Shown here one piece after another: positions 16,765-25,473 of a stretch of DNA of 64,000 nt. Source of the DNA: Pseudomonadota bacterium (GTDB lineage: Bacteria; Pseudomonadota; Gammaproteobacteria; Burkholderiales; Burkholderiaceae_C); NCBI GenBank assembly GCA_018241265.1, contig JAFEEF010000001.1:62001-126000 (forward strand), given 5' to 3'. Within the stretch, counting starts at the first letter, position 1, and each line of letters begins with the position of its first letter. The notes under the pieces were generated by a model that had not been told where the DNA came from, did not search any database, and was given only the letters and a program-made list of their open reading frames with translations. A program made the position numbers and the translations under genes.

Positions 16765-17598
16765 GTGCGCACGAAGGGGCTCGTCTTGCCGCTGCTCGCA
16801 CCGCCGTCGCCGACGCAACGTCCTCTCACGCGCAGGGCGGCCGCCACGCTGGCGTGCTTCGCCGTCGCGGCGATCGGCCTGCCGGTGCGTGCGGCGCTGC
16901 CCGACACGATCGAGCGCATCAAGCCGTCGGTCGTCGTCATCGGACAATACCTGCCGACCGGCAACCCGCGCTTCACGTCGACCGGTGCCGGCTTCGCGGT
17001 GGCCGACGGGCGCTTCGTGATCACGAACGCGCACGTCATCGTGCAGGCCAAGCTCGACACGCCCACCGCGTCGCTGAAGCTCCTGCTGCGCGTCTCGCCG
17101 ACCGAGCTGCAGCAGCGCGACGCCAGCCTCGTCGACAGCGACGCCGAGCACGACCTCGCGCTGCTGCGCGTCGACGGCAAGCCGCTGGCGCCGCTCGCGA
17201 TCGCCGATTCGGATGCCGTGCGCGAAGGCCAGGCCGTCGCGTTCACCGGCTTCCCGATCGGCGGCGTGCTCGGCTTTTCGGCGGTCACGCACCGCGGCAC
17301 GATCTCGTCGATCACGCCGATCGCGCTGCCGAGCCCGAGCGCCCGCACGCTCGACGCGAAGACCGCGGCGCGGCTGCGCGAAGGGCTGTTCGACATCTTC
17401 CAGCTCGACGCGACCGCCTATCCGGGCAACAGCGGCGGCCCGCTGTTCGACCCCGACTCGGGCCAGGTCGTCGGCATCATCAACATGGTGTTCGTGAAGG
17501 GCACCAAGGAGTCGATGCTGAGCCAGCCGTCGGGCATCACCTACGCGATCCCGTCCAAGTACATCGCCGCGCTGCTGCAGCGGCACAACCTGCGCTGA
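16765..17598 (+). CDS. secreted trypsin-like serine protease (S1C type)
   Basis: 277-residue protein with an N-terminal signal peptide (basic residues, hydrophobic run, likely cut after VRA at 43), so periplasmic or exported. The catalytic triad is readable: His90 in ITNAHVIV, Asp130 in EHDLALLR, Ser223 in YPGNSGGPLF. There is no PDZ domain, so it is a bare protease domain rather than a full DegP. The start is GTG 16765; TTG 16786 with AAGGGG before it is an alternative and gives a shorter signal. It lies between fdsD and a Rieske oxygenase gene with a 13-base gap to the latter. Confidence 0.85.
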   Translation: MRTKGLVLPLLAPPSPTQRPLTRRAAATLACFAVAAIGLPVRAALPDTIERIKPSVVVIGQYLPTGNPRFTSTGAGFAVADGRFVITNAHVIVQAKLDTPTASLKLLLRVSPTELQQRDASLVDSDAEHDLALLRVDGKPLAPLAIADSDAVREGQAVAFTGFPIGGVLGFSAVTHRGTISSITPIALPSPSARTLDAKTAARLREGLFDIFQLDATAYPGNSGGPLFDPDSGQVVGIINMVFVKGTKESMLSQPSGITYAIPSKYIAALLQRHNLR

Positions 17599-17611
17599 CG
17601 CCGGCCGCCGC

Positions 17612-18754
17612 ATGAGCCACGACGACCACGCCGACCGTGCCAACCTCTCGGCGCTGCTGCACGTCGATCCCGACGTGCACGTCGCCTCCACGCTCGACAA
17701 GGCCTTCTACCTCGACCCGGCGCTCCATGCGCTGGCGCGCGAGCGCATCTTCGCGCGGAGCTGGCAATGGCTGGGCGACATCGCCGACGTCGCCGAGCCG
17801 GGCAGCCTGTCGCCGCGCGAGTTGCTGCCCGGCCTGCTCGACGAGCCGCTGCTGCTGGCGCGCGACGCGCAGGCGGCGCTGCGCTGCCTGTCCAACGTCT
17901 GCACCCACCGCGGCAACCTGCTGGTCGCCGAAGCCTGCCGCGCCAGGCAGATCCGCTGCGGCTACCACGCGCGCCGCTTCGAGCTCGATGGCCGCATGAC
18001 CTTCATGCCCGAGTTCAAGGAGGCGAAGGACTTCCCGACCCGCCGCGACGACCTGCCGCAGGTCGCCTTCGGCACCTGGGGCGCGCAGGCGTTCGCCGCG
18101 ATCGATCCGGCCGTGCCGCTGGACGCCTGCATCGGCGAGATGACGCGGCGCCTCGCCTGGCTGCCGATCGGCGAGTTCACGCCGCGGCCCGACCTCGGCC
18201 GCGACTACGAGTTCGACGCGCACTGGGCGCTCTACGTCGAGAACTACCTCGAAGGCCTGCACATCCCGTACATCCACGCCGGCCTCACGCAGACGCTGGA
18301 CCTCGCGAACTACACCTACGAGTACTACCCGCACGCGACCCTGCAGCTCGCCGTCGCCCGCGACGGCGAGCCGGCGTTCAACCTGCCGGCGTCATCGCCC
18401 GAGCACGGCCGGCGCATCGCCGCTTACTACTACTGGATCTTCCCGAACCTGATGTTCAACTTCTACCCATGGGGGCTGTCGGTCAACGTCGTGACGCCGC
18501 TCGGGCCGGCGCGGACGCGGGTGCGGTTTCGGAGCTACGTGTGGGATGAGGGCAAGCTGGGCACAGGTGCCGGCGGCGCGCTGGACCAGGTCGAGATGGA
18601 GGACGAGGCGGCGGTGCAGACGGTGCAGCGGGGGCTGCGGTCACGGCTGTATTCGAAGGGCAGGTATTCGCCGACGCGGGAGGCTGGGGTGCATCGCTTT
18701 CATCGGATGATTGGGGCAGCGATGGAGGCTGGAGCGGCCGCAGCCGGGGCGTGA
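17612..18754 (+). CDS. Rieske-type aromatic-ring-hydroxylating oxygenase, alpha subunit
   Basis: 380-residue non-haem iron oxygenase. The Rieske 2Fe-2S ligands are C97, H99, C116 and H119 (CTHRG...CGYHARRF); the mononuclear iron histidines are H217 and H222 in NYLEGLHIPYIH, with an aspartate expected near the C-terminus. No beta subunit, ferredoxin or reductase gene is nearby, so it would need partners from elsewhere. The C-terminal 70 codons use more GGG/CTG/TAT-type codons than the rest, a small local bias. Substrate unknown. Confidence 0.87.
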   Translation: MSHDDHADRANLSALLHVDPDVHVASTLDKAFYLDPALHALARERIFARSWQWLGDIADVAEPGSLSPRELLPGLLDEPLLLARDAQAALRCLSNVCTHRGNLLVAEACRARQIRCGYHARRFELDGRMTFMPEFKEAKDFPTRRDDLPQVAFGTWGAQAFAAIDPAVPLDACIGEMTRRLAWLPIGEFTPRPDLGRDYEFDAHWALYVENYLEGLHIPYIHAGLTQTLDLANYTYEYYPHATLQLAVARDGEPAFNLPASSPEHGRRIAAYYYWIFPNLMFNFYPWGLSVNVVTPLGPARTRVRFRSYVWDEGKLGTGAGGALDQVEMEDEAAVQTVQRGLRSRLYSKGRYSPTREAGVHRFHRMIGAAMEAGAAAAGA

Positions 18755-18936
18755 AGCGTCGAGCGCGCTGTTCATGCAGCGCACTCAGCCACGCCTTGCG
18801 TCGGCCAGCGAGACGACGTCAGGCGTGGTCGGCGCGCTGGATCAGGCCGTGCAACGCCTCGCGCCCGGCGAGACTCGACGCCAGCGACCCGCCGCCGGAG
18901 CGCCGCCTCGGCCCGATCGGTTAAGGTCCGCGCCTC
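18755..18936. other. 182-bp intergenic region
   Basis: No gene, hairpin or operator that I can support between the Rieske oxygenase and the phospholipase D gene. A short minus-strand frame ending near 18829 (reading LAGREALHGLIQRADHA) looks protein-like but has no start. Confidence 0.4.
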
Positions 18937-20334
18937 ATGCTCTCCGGCCTCACCATCGTCTACGGCCTCACGCTGCACGGCCTCGTGACCGCGCTGGCGC
19001 TGCTGGCCTATGTGATCGCGTCGCACGTGATGCACCAGCGGCGCCATCCGGCCGCGGCGATCGCCTGGGTGCTGTTCATCCTGCTGCTGCCCTACGTGGC
19101 GCTGCCGGCGTTCCTGACCTTCGGCTCGCGCAAGCTGGCGCGACCCGCCAAGGATCTCAGCCTGCGCCCGCCGCCACCGCCCAGCACCGACGCCGGCTGG
19201 AGCGAGCAGACCCTGTATGCGCTCGGCCAGCCGGCCGCCCTGCCCTACCACGCGCTCCACGTCCATGCCGACGGCGACGCGGCGCTGGCGGCGCTGTGGT
19301 CGGTGATCGACGGCGCGCAGCGGTCGCTCGATGTCTGCACCTTCATCCTCGGCGACGATGCGATCGGCCACGCGGCGATGACGCACCTCGCGGCCCGGGC
19401 TCGCGCCGGCGTGCGCGTGCGGCTGCTGCTCGACGGCGTCGGCAGCCTAATGGCCGGACGGCCGAACCTGAGGCCGTTGAAGCGGGCCGGTGTCGAGCTG
19501 CGCCTCTTCGTGCCGCCGTGGCATTCGCCGCTCAAGGGGCGCAGCAACCTGCGCAACCACCGCAAGCTCGTGATCGCCGATGCCGACGACGGCGCGCGCC
19601 TGTGGTGCGGCGGCCGCAACCTGGCGCGCGAGTACTTCATCGATGCGCCCGGTCGGCCCGCCTGGCACGACCTGACCTGGGACCTGCAGGGCGCGCTCGT
19701 GCGCCAGGCGCGCGCGCTGTTCCAGCACGACTGGGACTTCGCGGCGGGCCGCCGCGTCCCGCTGCCGCCGGGCGACCGGCCCGACGTGACCGCGCCCGGC
19801 GCGCGCGCGCAGATCGTCGCATCCGGGCCGGACCAGGTCGACGACACCGTCTACTCGCTGCTCGTCGCCGCGGCCTATCGCGCGCAGCGCCGCATCCTGC
19901 TCGTCACGCCCTACTTCGTGCCCGACGCCGGCCTGCTGCTGGCGCTGCAGATGGCGGCGCGGCGCGGCGTCGCGGTCGACCTCGTGATCCCGAAACGCTC
20001 GAACCATGCGATGTCCGACGTGGCGCGTGCCCGCGCGCTGCGCGCCGTCGCGATCGCCGGCGGACGCATCTGGCGCGTGCCCTACATGCTGCACGCGAAG
20101 CTGGTCGTGATCGACGACGAGCTGGCGCTCGCCGGCTCGGCCAACCTCGACAGCCGCAGCCTCTTCCTGAACTACGAGCTGATGGTGGCGTTCCACGCGC
20201 CGGTCGACATCGCGCGCTTCGCGGCCTGGGCCGAGGGGGAACGCGCCGCTGCCGAGGGCTACGCGCCGCGGCAGCCGGGACTGCTCCGCGACATCGGCGA
20301 GGGACTGGTGCTCTGGGTCGGCTTCCAGCTCTGA
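18937..20334 (+). CDS. cardiolipin synthase-like phospholipase D family protein
   Basis: 465-residue membrane-bound enzyme. Two N-terminal transmembrane helices (about 5-28 and 40-62) are followed by two phospholipase D HKD motifs: H208-K210-D215 (NHRKLVIAD) and H386-K388-D393 (LHAKLVVID), each with the downstream GGRN/GSAN asparagine. This is the layout of bacterial cardiolipin synthases (ClsA type), which join two phosphatidylglycerols. Length is typical (about 480). The gene stands alone; a truncated antitoxin-like frame starts 25 bases after it. Confidence 0.9.
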   Translation: MLSGLTIVYGLTLHGLVTALALLAYVIASHVMHQRRHPAAAIAWVLFILLLPYVALPAFLTFGSRKLARPAKDLSLRPPPPPSTDAGWSEQTLYALGQPAALPYHALHVHADGDAALAALWSVIDGAQRSLDVCTFILGDDAIGHAAMTHLAARARAGVRVRLLLDGVGSLMAGRPNLRPLKRAGVELRLFVPPWHSPLKGRSNLRNHRKLVIADADDGARLWCGGRNLAREYFIDAPGRPAWHDLTWDLQGALVRQARALFQHDWDFAAGRRVPLPPGDRPDVTAPGARAQIVASGPDQVDDTVYSLLVAAAYRAQRRILLVTPYFVPDAGLLLALQMAARRGVAVDLVIPKRSNHAMSDVARARALRAVAIAGGRIWRVPYMLHAKLVVIDDELALAGSANLDSRSLFLNYELMVAFHAPVDIARFAAWAEGERAAAEGYAPRQPGLLRDIGEGLVLWVGFQL

Positions 20335-20359
20335 CGGCGCTGGAATCGCCGATACAGAA

Positions 20360-20497
20360 ATGCTCCACGCCAAGGCGGATTCCGGAAGGCGCCGTCGCGC
20401 ACGCCTGCCTGTCTTCAAGGGTCGCGGGGGTCTCGTTGCCGGGGTGAATCCGTTGAGCAACAAGTCTTTGCTCGAAGCCCTGGTCGATGACGCCTGA
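20360..20497 (+). CDS. short VapB-like antitoxin (probably N-terminally truncated)
   Basis: A 45-residue frame: ATG 20360, stop TGA at 20495-20497, overlapping the vapC start at 20487 by 11 bases. The C-terminal half (LPVFKGRGGLVAGVNPLSN, then a KSLLEALVDDA-type end) matches the toxin-binding tail of VapB antitoxins that pair with this PIN family. The usual N-terminal ribbon-helix-helix DNA-binding part (about 35-40 residues) is absent; the 15 residues in its place are Arg-rich and upstream DNA is the end of the cls gene. It may still neutralise VapC but probably does not bind DNA. Confidence 0.6.
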   Translation: MLHAKADSGRRRRARLPVFKGRGGLVAGVNPLSNKSLLEALVDDA

Positions 20498-20924
20498 CGT
20501 CAACGTGCTGGTCGCTGCTTCGCGCGCCGATCATCCTCATCATGGCGTCGCGCGCGACTGGCTGGAGGCAGCCCTGGGCGCATCCGAGACCGGCGCAGCG
20601 CTGACACTGATGCCGATGGTGTTGGCGAGCTTTCTGCGGCTGGTCACCAGCCCGAAGATCTTCCAACTGGCAACCCCGATCGACGATGCCGTTGCGTTTG
20701 TCGACGCATTGCTGGCATCGCCCGGCGTGAAGCTGGCCTCATCAGGCCCCGAGTGGCCGAAGCTGAGACGGCTGTGCCTGGAGAAGCGACTGGGCGGCAA
20801 CGCCGTGCCCGATGCCTGGCTGTCGGCAGCCGTGACGCACATGGGCGAGCACCTCGTGACCTTCGATCGAGACGTCAGGAAGTTGCTGGCGCGTGGCCAG
20901 TTCACCTTGCTCGCAACGCAGTAG
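20487..20924 (+). CDS. vapC: PIN-domain ribonuclease toxin
   Basis: 145-residue PIN-domain RNase of the VapC type. Acidic active-site residues D4, D109 (VPDAWLSAA) and D127/D129 (TFDRD) are in place; at the usual second acidic position the sequence has ASFLR (S48), as several members of this mycobacterial-type branch do not keep Glu there. Translation is coupled to the short antitoxin frame. The length (about 140) is full, so it may be active. Its last 23 bases overlap the truncated HEPN remnant on the other strand. Confidence 0.82.
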   Translation: MTPDVNVLVAASRADHPHHGVARDWLEAALGASETGAALTLMPMVLASFLRLVTSPKIFQLATPIDDAVAFVDALLASPGVKLASSGPEWPKLRRLCLEKRLGGNAVPDAWLSAAVTHMGEHLVTFDRDVRKLLARGQFTLLATQ

Positions 20925-21003
20925 CGGCATACGCGAACACCTTCTCGCCGAACGCGAGCATGTCGTCTAGGTAGAAGCGCCAGGCTCGGGCCGCTTCAGA
21001 CAT
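20902..21003 (-). pseudogene. truncated HEPN (HepT-like) toxin gene
   Basis: ATG 21003 begins MSEAARAWRFYLDDMLAFGEKV, the N-terminus of HepT/DUF86 HEPN RNase proteins (normally 110-140 residues with an RX4-6H active site). Homology ends after FAYA and the frame closes after 33 residues, within the 3' end of vapC. The catalytic region is gone. With the MNT remnant upstream it marks a dead HEPN-MNT toxin-antitoxin locus. Confidence 0.6.
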
Positions 21004-21023
21004 GCACGGCCTCGCGTTCGATG

Positions 21024-21167
21024 TTAGGGGCGGAGTTCGGAGCGGAGTGCGACGTCGGTCACCAGATCGACAGGTCGGCCGAGAAGATCCAGGCGCGTCA
21101 CCCCGTAGCGGGCCGCCAACTCCGCCTTGCATCCGGCCCATTGCTGAAGCACCTGCGTGCGCGTCAC
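21024..21167 (-). pseudogene. internally deleted MNT nucleotidyltransferase antitoxin gene
   Basis: GTG 21167 begins a frame MTRTQVLQQWAGCKAELAAR followed by YGVTRLDLLGRPVDLVTDVA. This joins the N-terminal start of a MntA-type nucleotidyltransferase directly to its C-terminal LLGRPVDLVTxxAL block; the middle with the GSxxR and DxD metal-binding residues is missing, in frame. It ends at TAA 21024, 20 bases before the HEPN remnant. It cannot be catalytically active. Confidence 0.6.
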
Positions 21168-21227
21168 GTTCGCCTCGTTCAACTCGACTGCGTTACGGGC
21201 CTCATGGAAAAAGGGATGCGCTGGCAC

Positions 21228-22103
21228 TCATCCCCGCGCCTGCGCCTCCCGCGCCGCCTTCAACCCATGCTCGATATACCCCTTGGCATGCCGCGCCAGG
21301 TCCGCGCCGTCGTCCCACAGGTTGCGCCAGATCGCCAGGATCCCCGACAGCTGCGGATTCACCACTGCCGACGAGAACGACTCGAAGGTGATCGGCCCGT
21401 CGTAGCCGGCCTTCGCCAGCCCGCGGAACACGCGGTCGAAGTCGATGTTGCCGGCGCCGAGATAGCCGCGCCCCGACTCGCCGATGTGGAAGTAGCCGAG
21501 CATCGCGCCGGTGTCGATCAGCGCCGACTCGAGGTCCGACTCCTCGATGTTCATGTGGTACGTGTCGAGGTGCACCTTCACGTTCGGCAGCCCGATGCGC
21601 TGGGCGAACGCGACGGCCTGCGCCGCGGTGTTGAGCACGTTGCTCTCGTAGCGGTTGACGACCTCCAGGCCGATCGTGATGCCGTCACGGGCCGCCGCCT
21701 CGCCGACGCGCCGCAGCACGTCGACCGATGCCGCGATGCCGGCTTCGGTCGGCGGCACGAAATACTTCTGGAACGCCGAATAGAGGATGCCGCAGACATG
21801 CGTCGCGCCGATGTCGCGCGCGATGTCGAGCACCCGCATCAGCCGCGCTTGGCCGCGCGCCTGCGCGTCGCGGTCCTCGGACGAGATGTCGCAAGCCGCA
21901 TCGAGGCCCAGCGACAAGGTCGCGCCGAGGCGGTAGCGATCGAGCACCTTGCGGGTGTACGCCGCATCGATCGTCGCCGGATCGAGCGCCGGTATCTCGA
22001 TCAGGTCGAAGCCGAGTTCCGCGGTCTGCGCGATCGCGCGCTCGCATTCGTCACGGCTCCAGCCGCCGACCCAGACCAGCGCATGCACACCGAGCTTGTT
22101 CAT
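21228..22103 (-). CDS. sugar epimerase/isomerase, xylose-isomerase-like TIM barrel
   Basis: 291-residue cytosolic protein of the AP endonuclease 2/xylose isomerase-like TIM barrel family. The metal and catalytic residues of D-tagatose/D-psicose 3-epimerases line up: E147 (GLEVVNRYE), D180 (VHLDTYHMNIEE), H206 (YFHIGES) and E241 (TFESF). ATG 22103 follows GGAGG. It is divergent from the aldo/keto reductase with 182 bases between, so the two may share control; a GCGGT-ATGCA-ACCGC repeat lies at 22184-22198. In the setting of an apionate lactonase, a 3-epimerase or a 3-oxo-isoapionate decarboxylase-like role are both possible. Confidence 0.85.
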   Translation of the reverse strand: MNKLGVHALVWVGGWSRDECERAIAQTAELGFDLIEIPALDPATIDAAYTRKVLDRYRLGATLSLGLDAACDISSEDRDAQARGQARLMRVLDIARDIGATHVCGILYSAFQKYFVPPTEAGIAASVDVLRRVGEAAARDGITIGLEVVNRYESNVLNTAAQAVAFAQRIGLPNVKVHLDTYHMNIEESDLESALIDTGAMLGYFHIGESGRGYLGAGNIDFDRVFRGLAKAGYDGPITFESFSSAVVNPQLSGILAIWRNLWDDGADLARHAKGYIEHGLKAAREAQARG

Positions 22104-22183
22104 CGTCCGACCTCCGCGGCAGCGCACCGGCTGCGCGCACGATGTTAGCGCCGGGCCTCGCCGAAGCGACAGCGCATCGAGGC

Positions 22184-22198
22184 GCGGTATGCAACCGC
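22184..22198. promoter_or_regulatory. small inverted repeat GCGGT-N5-ACCGC
   Basis: Five-base arms in the divergent region between the epimerase and aldo/keto reductase genes, 88 bases from the latter's start. Size and place fit an operator of a sugar regulator, but none is encoded nearby. Confidence 0.25.
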
Positions 22199-22285
22199 TC
22201 ATGCGCCTCGCGATGCGGTGCGCTATCCTCGTCCTCGCGATCGCTTCGTTGTATCGACAAGCAGAACCACCGTGAGGAGACCACG

Positions 22286-23314
22286 ATGAACACGCGTCGT
22301 TTCAAGACCCGCAACGGCACCGAGCTCGCCTTCTCGGACATCGGCCTCGGCACCGGCCCGATGGGCGACTTCTACGAATTGCTCGACGAGAAGACGTCCG
22401 TCGCCACGGTCGAGCAGGCCTGGCAGAGCGGCATCCGCACCTTCGATACCTCGCCGCACTACGGCAACGGCCTCGCGGAAGCGCGGCTGGGCGCCGGGCT
22501 GCGCCGCATCCCGCGCGACGAGATCGTCGTGTCGACCAAGATCGGGCGGGTGATGAATCCGTTCAAGAAGCCGCCCGAGCGCAACAAGGACGTGTTCTCG
22601 CCCGGCTTCGCCGGCGGCTTCCCGCATGCGCCGCAGTTCGACTACAGCTACGACGGCACGATGCGCTCGGTCGAGCACTCGCTGTTGCGCACGGGCTTGA
22701 GCCGGCTCGACATCCTGCTGATCCACGACTGCGACGTCTGGACGCACGGCAAGGACGCCGAGCGCTATTTCAAGGAAGCGATGGACGGCGCCTACCGCGC
22801 GCTCGACAAGCTGCGCAGCGAGAAGACGGTGGCCGCGATCGGCTTCGGCATCAACGAGGCCGACACCTGCGTCAAGTTCGCGCGCGCCGGCGACTTCGAC
22901 GTCGCGATGATGGCCGGCCGCTACTCGCTGCTGATCCAGAACGGCCTCGCCGAATTCCTGCCGCTCGCGCAGCAGAAGAAGATGGGCGTGCTGCTCGCCG
23001 GCGTGTTCAACTCCGGCATCCTCGCGACCGGCGCGGTGCCCGACGCCAAGTTCGAGTACGGCCCGGCGCCGGCCGAGATCATGGACCGGGTGCGCAAGAT
23101 CGAGGCGATCTGCGCGCGCCACGGCACGTCGATCCGGCGCGCCGCGCTGCAGTTCGCGATGCTGCATCCGGCGGTCGTGTCGGTGGTGCTCGGCGCGGTC
23201 AAGCCCGAGGAGGCCGCGGCGAACGCGGCCGATGCCGAGAAGAAGCTGCCGGCGCAGTTCTGGAACGAGCTGAAGTCGGCCGGCCTGCTCGACCCCGCGG
23301 CGCCGACCGACTGA
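22286..23314 (+). CDS. aldo/keto reductase, probable sugar (aldose) dehydrogenase
   Basis: 342-residue NAD(P)-dependent aldo/keto reductase. The catalytic tetrad reads D54, Y59, K85, H147 (FDTSPHYGNGLAE, VVSTKIGR, LLIHDCD). The sequence type is that of D-threo-aldose/L-fucose 1-dehydrogenases, which oxidise an aldose to its lactone. ATG 22286 follows GAGGAGA. A lactonase (ApnL-like) gene follows 75 bases downstream, so an aldose-to-lactone-to-acid sequence is expected. If the lactonase is ApnL, this enzyme would stand in for the Gfo/Idh-type apiose dehydrogenase of known pathways. Confidence 0.87.
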   Translation: MNTRRFKTRNGTELAFSDIGLGTGPMGDFYELLDEKTSVATVEQAWQSGIRTFDTSPHYGNGLAEARLGAGLRRIPRDEIVVSTKIGRVMNPFKKPPERNKDVFSPGFAGGFPHAPQFDYSYDGTMRSVEHSLLRTGLSRLDILLIHDCDVWTHGKDAERYFKEAMDGAYRALDKLRSEKTVAAIGFGINEADTCVKFARAGDFDVAMMAGRYSLLIQNGLAEFLPLAQQKKMGVLLAGVFNSGILATGAVPDAKFEYGPAPAEIMDRVRKIEAICARHGTSIRRAALQFAMLHPAVVSVVLGAVKPEEAAANAADAEKKLPAQFWNELKSAGLLDPAAPTD

Positions 23315-23389
23315 ACGGTCCCGTCCTGCACCCGCGCCCGCTCGATGCGGCGCGTCTCCCATGTCACGGCCACGCAGTCTGGAGTCGCC

Positions 23390-25345
23390 ATGAACGATGC
23401 TCCCTCGCGCGCGATCCGCCTCTACGGCACCGATGAACCCTTGGTCGCGCCGCGGCTGCTGAAGGCCGGCCCGCTGACCGCGGAGCTCGAGAACGGCAAC
23501 CTGCGCTACGTGCGCTACGACGGCATCGAGATGCTGCGTGCGATCTCGTTCATCGTGCGCGACCGCAACTGGGCGACCTACAACCCGCAGATCACCGGGC
23601 TGACGGTGACCGAGGACGCCGACGGCTTCCGCGTCGCCTACGACGCGGTGACGTCGGACGCGGCGCAATCGTTCCGCTACTCGGCGCTGATCACCGGGCG
23701 GGCCGACGGCCGCTTGCGCTTCGAAGGGCGCGGCGTCGCGACGACCGACTTCATGACGAACCGCACCGGCTTCGTGATCCTGCATCCGATCACCGGCGTG
23801 GCCGGCGCGCCCGCGCGCATCGAGACGGTGGACGGCGAGGTGCGGGAGACGCGCTTCCCGGACATGATCGATCCGGTCCAGCCGATGAAAGGTCTGCGCG
23901 CGATCACGCACGAGTTCGCGCCGGGCGCATCGGTGACCTGCCGCATGGAAGGCGACACCTACGAGATGGAGGACCAGCGCAACTGGACCGACGCGTCGTA
24001 CAAGACCTATGTGCGGCCGCTCGCGTTGCCGTGGCCGTATCCGCTCGCGGCCGGCACCGAGGTCGAGCAGGCGATCACGCTCACCGTGCAGGGACGTCCG
24101 GGCTCGGCCGCGTCGGCCCGTGCGGCGACCACGCTGAAGCTGGGCGCGCCGCGCGGCACCGTGCCGCGCCTCGGGCTGGGCCTCGACCCGGACGATGCGG
24201 CCGCCGCGCTGGCGCGCGCCGACACCCTGCGCGCGGCAGCGCCCGCCTACCTCGTCTGCCGGCACGACACGAGCCGCGGCCATGACCGCGCGAGCCTGGC
24301 GCAGGCCGTCGAGGTCGCGCGGGCGATCGGCGCCGAGCCGTGGCTCGAGGCGGTGATCACGTCGGTCGACGGCCATGCCGACGAGGTCGCCGCGCTCGGC
24401 CGCACGGTGCGCGAGCTCGGGTCGCCGTTCCCGGTCGTCCTCGTCTCGCCCGCGCCCGACCTCAAGTGCACGCTGCCCGGCAGCGTCTGGCCGCCCTGCC
24501 CGCCGGCCGAGGACCTGATGCGCGCGGCGCGTGCGGCGTTTCCCGGCGCGCGCCTCGGCGGCGGCATGTTCAGCTACTTCACCGAGCTGAACCGCAAGCG
24601 CCCGCCGCTGGACCTGATCGACGTCGTGACCTTCACGACCTCGGGGCTGGTGCATGCCGGCGACGACCGCTCGGTCACCGAAGGCCTGGAAGCGCTGCCG
24701 CACATCGCGCGCAGCGTGCGCGGCTTCATCGGCGACCGGCCGTACGTCGTCGGGCCGAGCGCGATGGGCATGCGCGACAACCCGTACGGCGCCGCGCCGA
24801 TGGCCAACCCGCACAACATCCGCCAGGCGATGAACGGCAACGACCCGCGCCAGCGCGGACTGCTGGGCGCCGCCTGGTATGCCGGCTACTTCGCGCGCTT
24901 CGCCTACGGCGGCGCCGAGGCCGTCGCGCTCGGCGGCGCGGTCGGGCGCTTCGGCATCGTGCATGCGCCGGCCGGCTATCCGCAGCCTTGGTATGACGAA
25001 AGCGGCGCGCCGCTCCATCCGGCGTTCCACGTCGTGCGCGGGCTCGCTGCGCTCGCCGGCGCGCAGTTGCTCGACGTCGGGCTTTCGGCGCCGCGCAACG
25101 TGCAGGCACTGGCGGCCCGCCAAGCCGACGGCACGCTCGTGCTGTGGCTCGCCAACCTGACGAGCGAGCCGCAGCGCGTCGCGCTCGAGCCCGCCGTCGG
25201 CGCCGGCTCGGTCGCGATACTCGACGAGCAGAGCTTCGCATCCGCCGCGCGGTCGGCGAGCGCGATGGACGACACCGTGCTGCCGCACGACGGGACCGAG
25301 CTGACGCTCAATCCCTACGCCGTGGCGCGCATCGTCGCCTCGTAG
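23390..25345 (+). CDS. apnL: D-apionate lactonase-like protein
   Basis: 651-residue protein, no signal peptide. The start region (PRLLKAGPLTAELENGNLRY followed by VRYDGIEMLRAISFIVRDRNWATYNPQI) and the overall length match D-apionate lactonase (ApnL), which opens D-apionolactone in D-apiose degradation. A beta-rich N-terminal part (about 20-230) leads to a TIM-barrel-like middle (about 255-530) with residues such as GGGMFSYFTELNR and GPSAMGMRDNPYGAAP, and a beta-sandwich tail. ATG 23390 (GGAG upstream) is preferred over 23345. It lies between an aldose dehydrogenase and an ABC sugar importer. I recognise the family from memory; the exact substrate remains an inference. Confidence 0.68.
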   Translation: MNDAPSRAIRLYGTDEPLVAPRLLKAGPLTAELENGNLRYVRYDGIEMLRAISFIVRDRNWATYNPQITGLTVTEDADGFRVAYDAVTSDAAQSFRYSALITGRADGRLRFEGRGVATTDFMTNRTGFVILHPITGVAGAPARIETVDGEVRETRFPDMIDPVQPMKGLRAITHEFAPGASVTCRMEGDTYEMEDQRNWTDASYKTYVRPLALPWPYPLAAGTEVEQAITLTVQGRPGSAASARAATTLKLGAPRGTVPRLGLGLDPDDAAAALARADTLRAAAPAYLVCRHDTSRGHDRASLAQAVEVARAIGAEPWLEAVITSVDGHADEVAALGRTVRELGSPFPVVLVSPAPDLKCTLPGSVWPPCPPAEDLMRAARAAFPGARLGGGMFSYFTELNRKRPPLDLIDVVTFTTSGLVHAGDDRSVTEGLEALPHIARSVRGFIGDRPYVVGPSAMGMRDNPYGAAPMANPHNIRQAMNGNDPRQRGLLGAAWYAGYFARFAYGGAEAVALGGAVGRFGIVHAPAGYPQPWYDESGAPLHPAFHVVRGLAALAGAQLLDVGLSAPRNVQALAARQADGTLVLWLANLTSEPQRVALEPAVGAGSVAILDEQSFASAARSASAMDDTVLPHDGTELTLNPYAVARIVAS

Positions 25346-25473
25346 ATCCTCGGGGTCGACACTGGGCGAGTCCGCCTTGTCACCGGATCGCGCAGGCACT
25401 AGGATGATCCGGCCCCGTCTTCCGTCGGGGCGACAACAACATCCCCGCCGCGAGCGGGAACCAGGAGACTCCG

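Noticed and set aside
25412-25431. CCCCG/CGGGG hairpin before the sugar-binding protein gene
   Set aside because: Short stem common at this GC content; not enough to call a terminator or attenuator.
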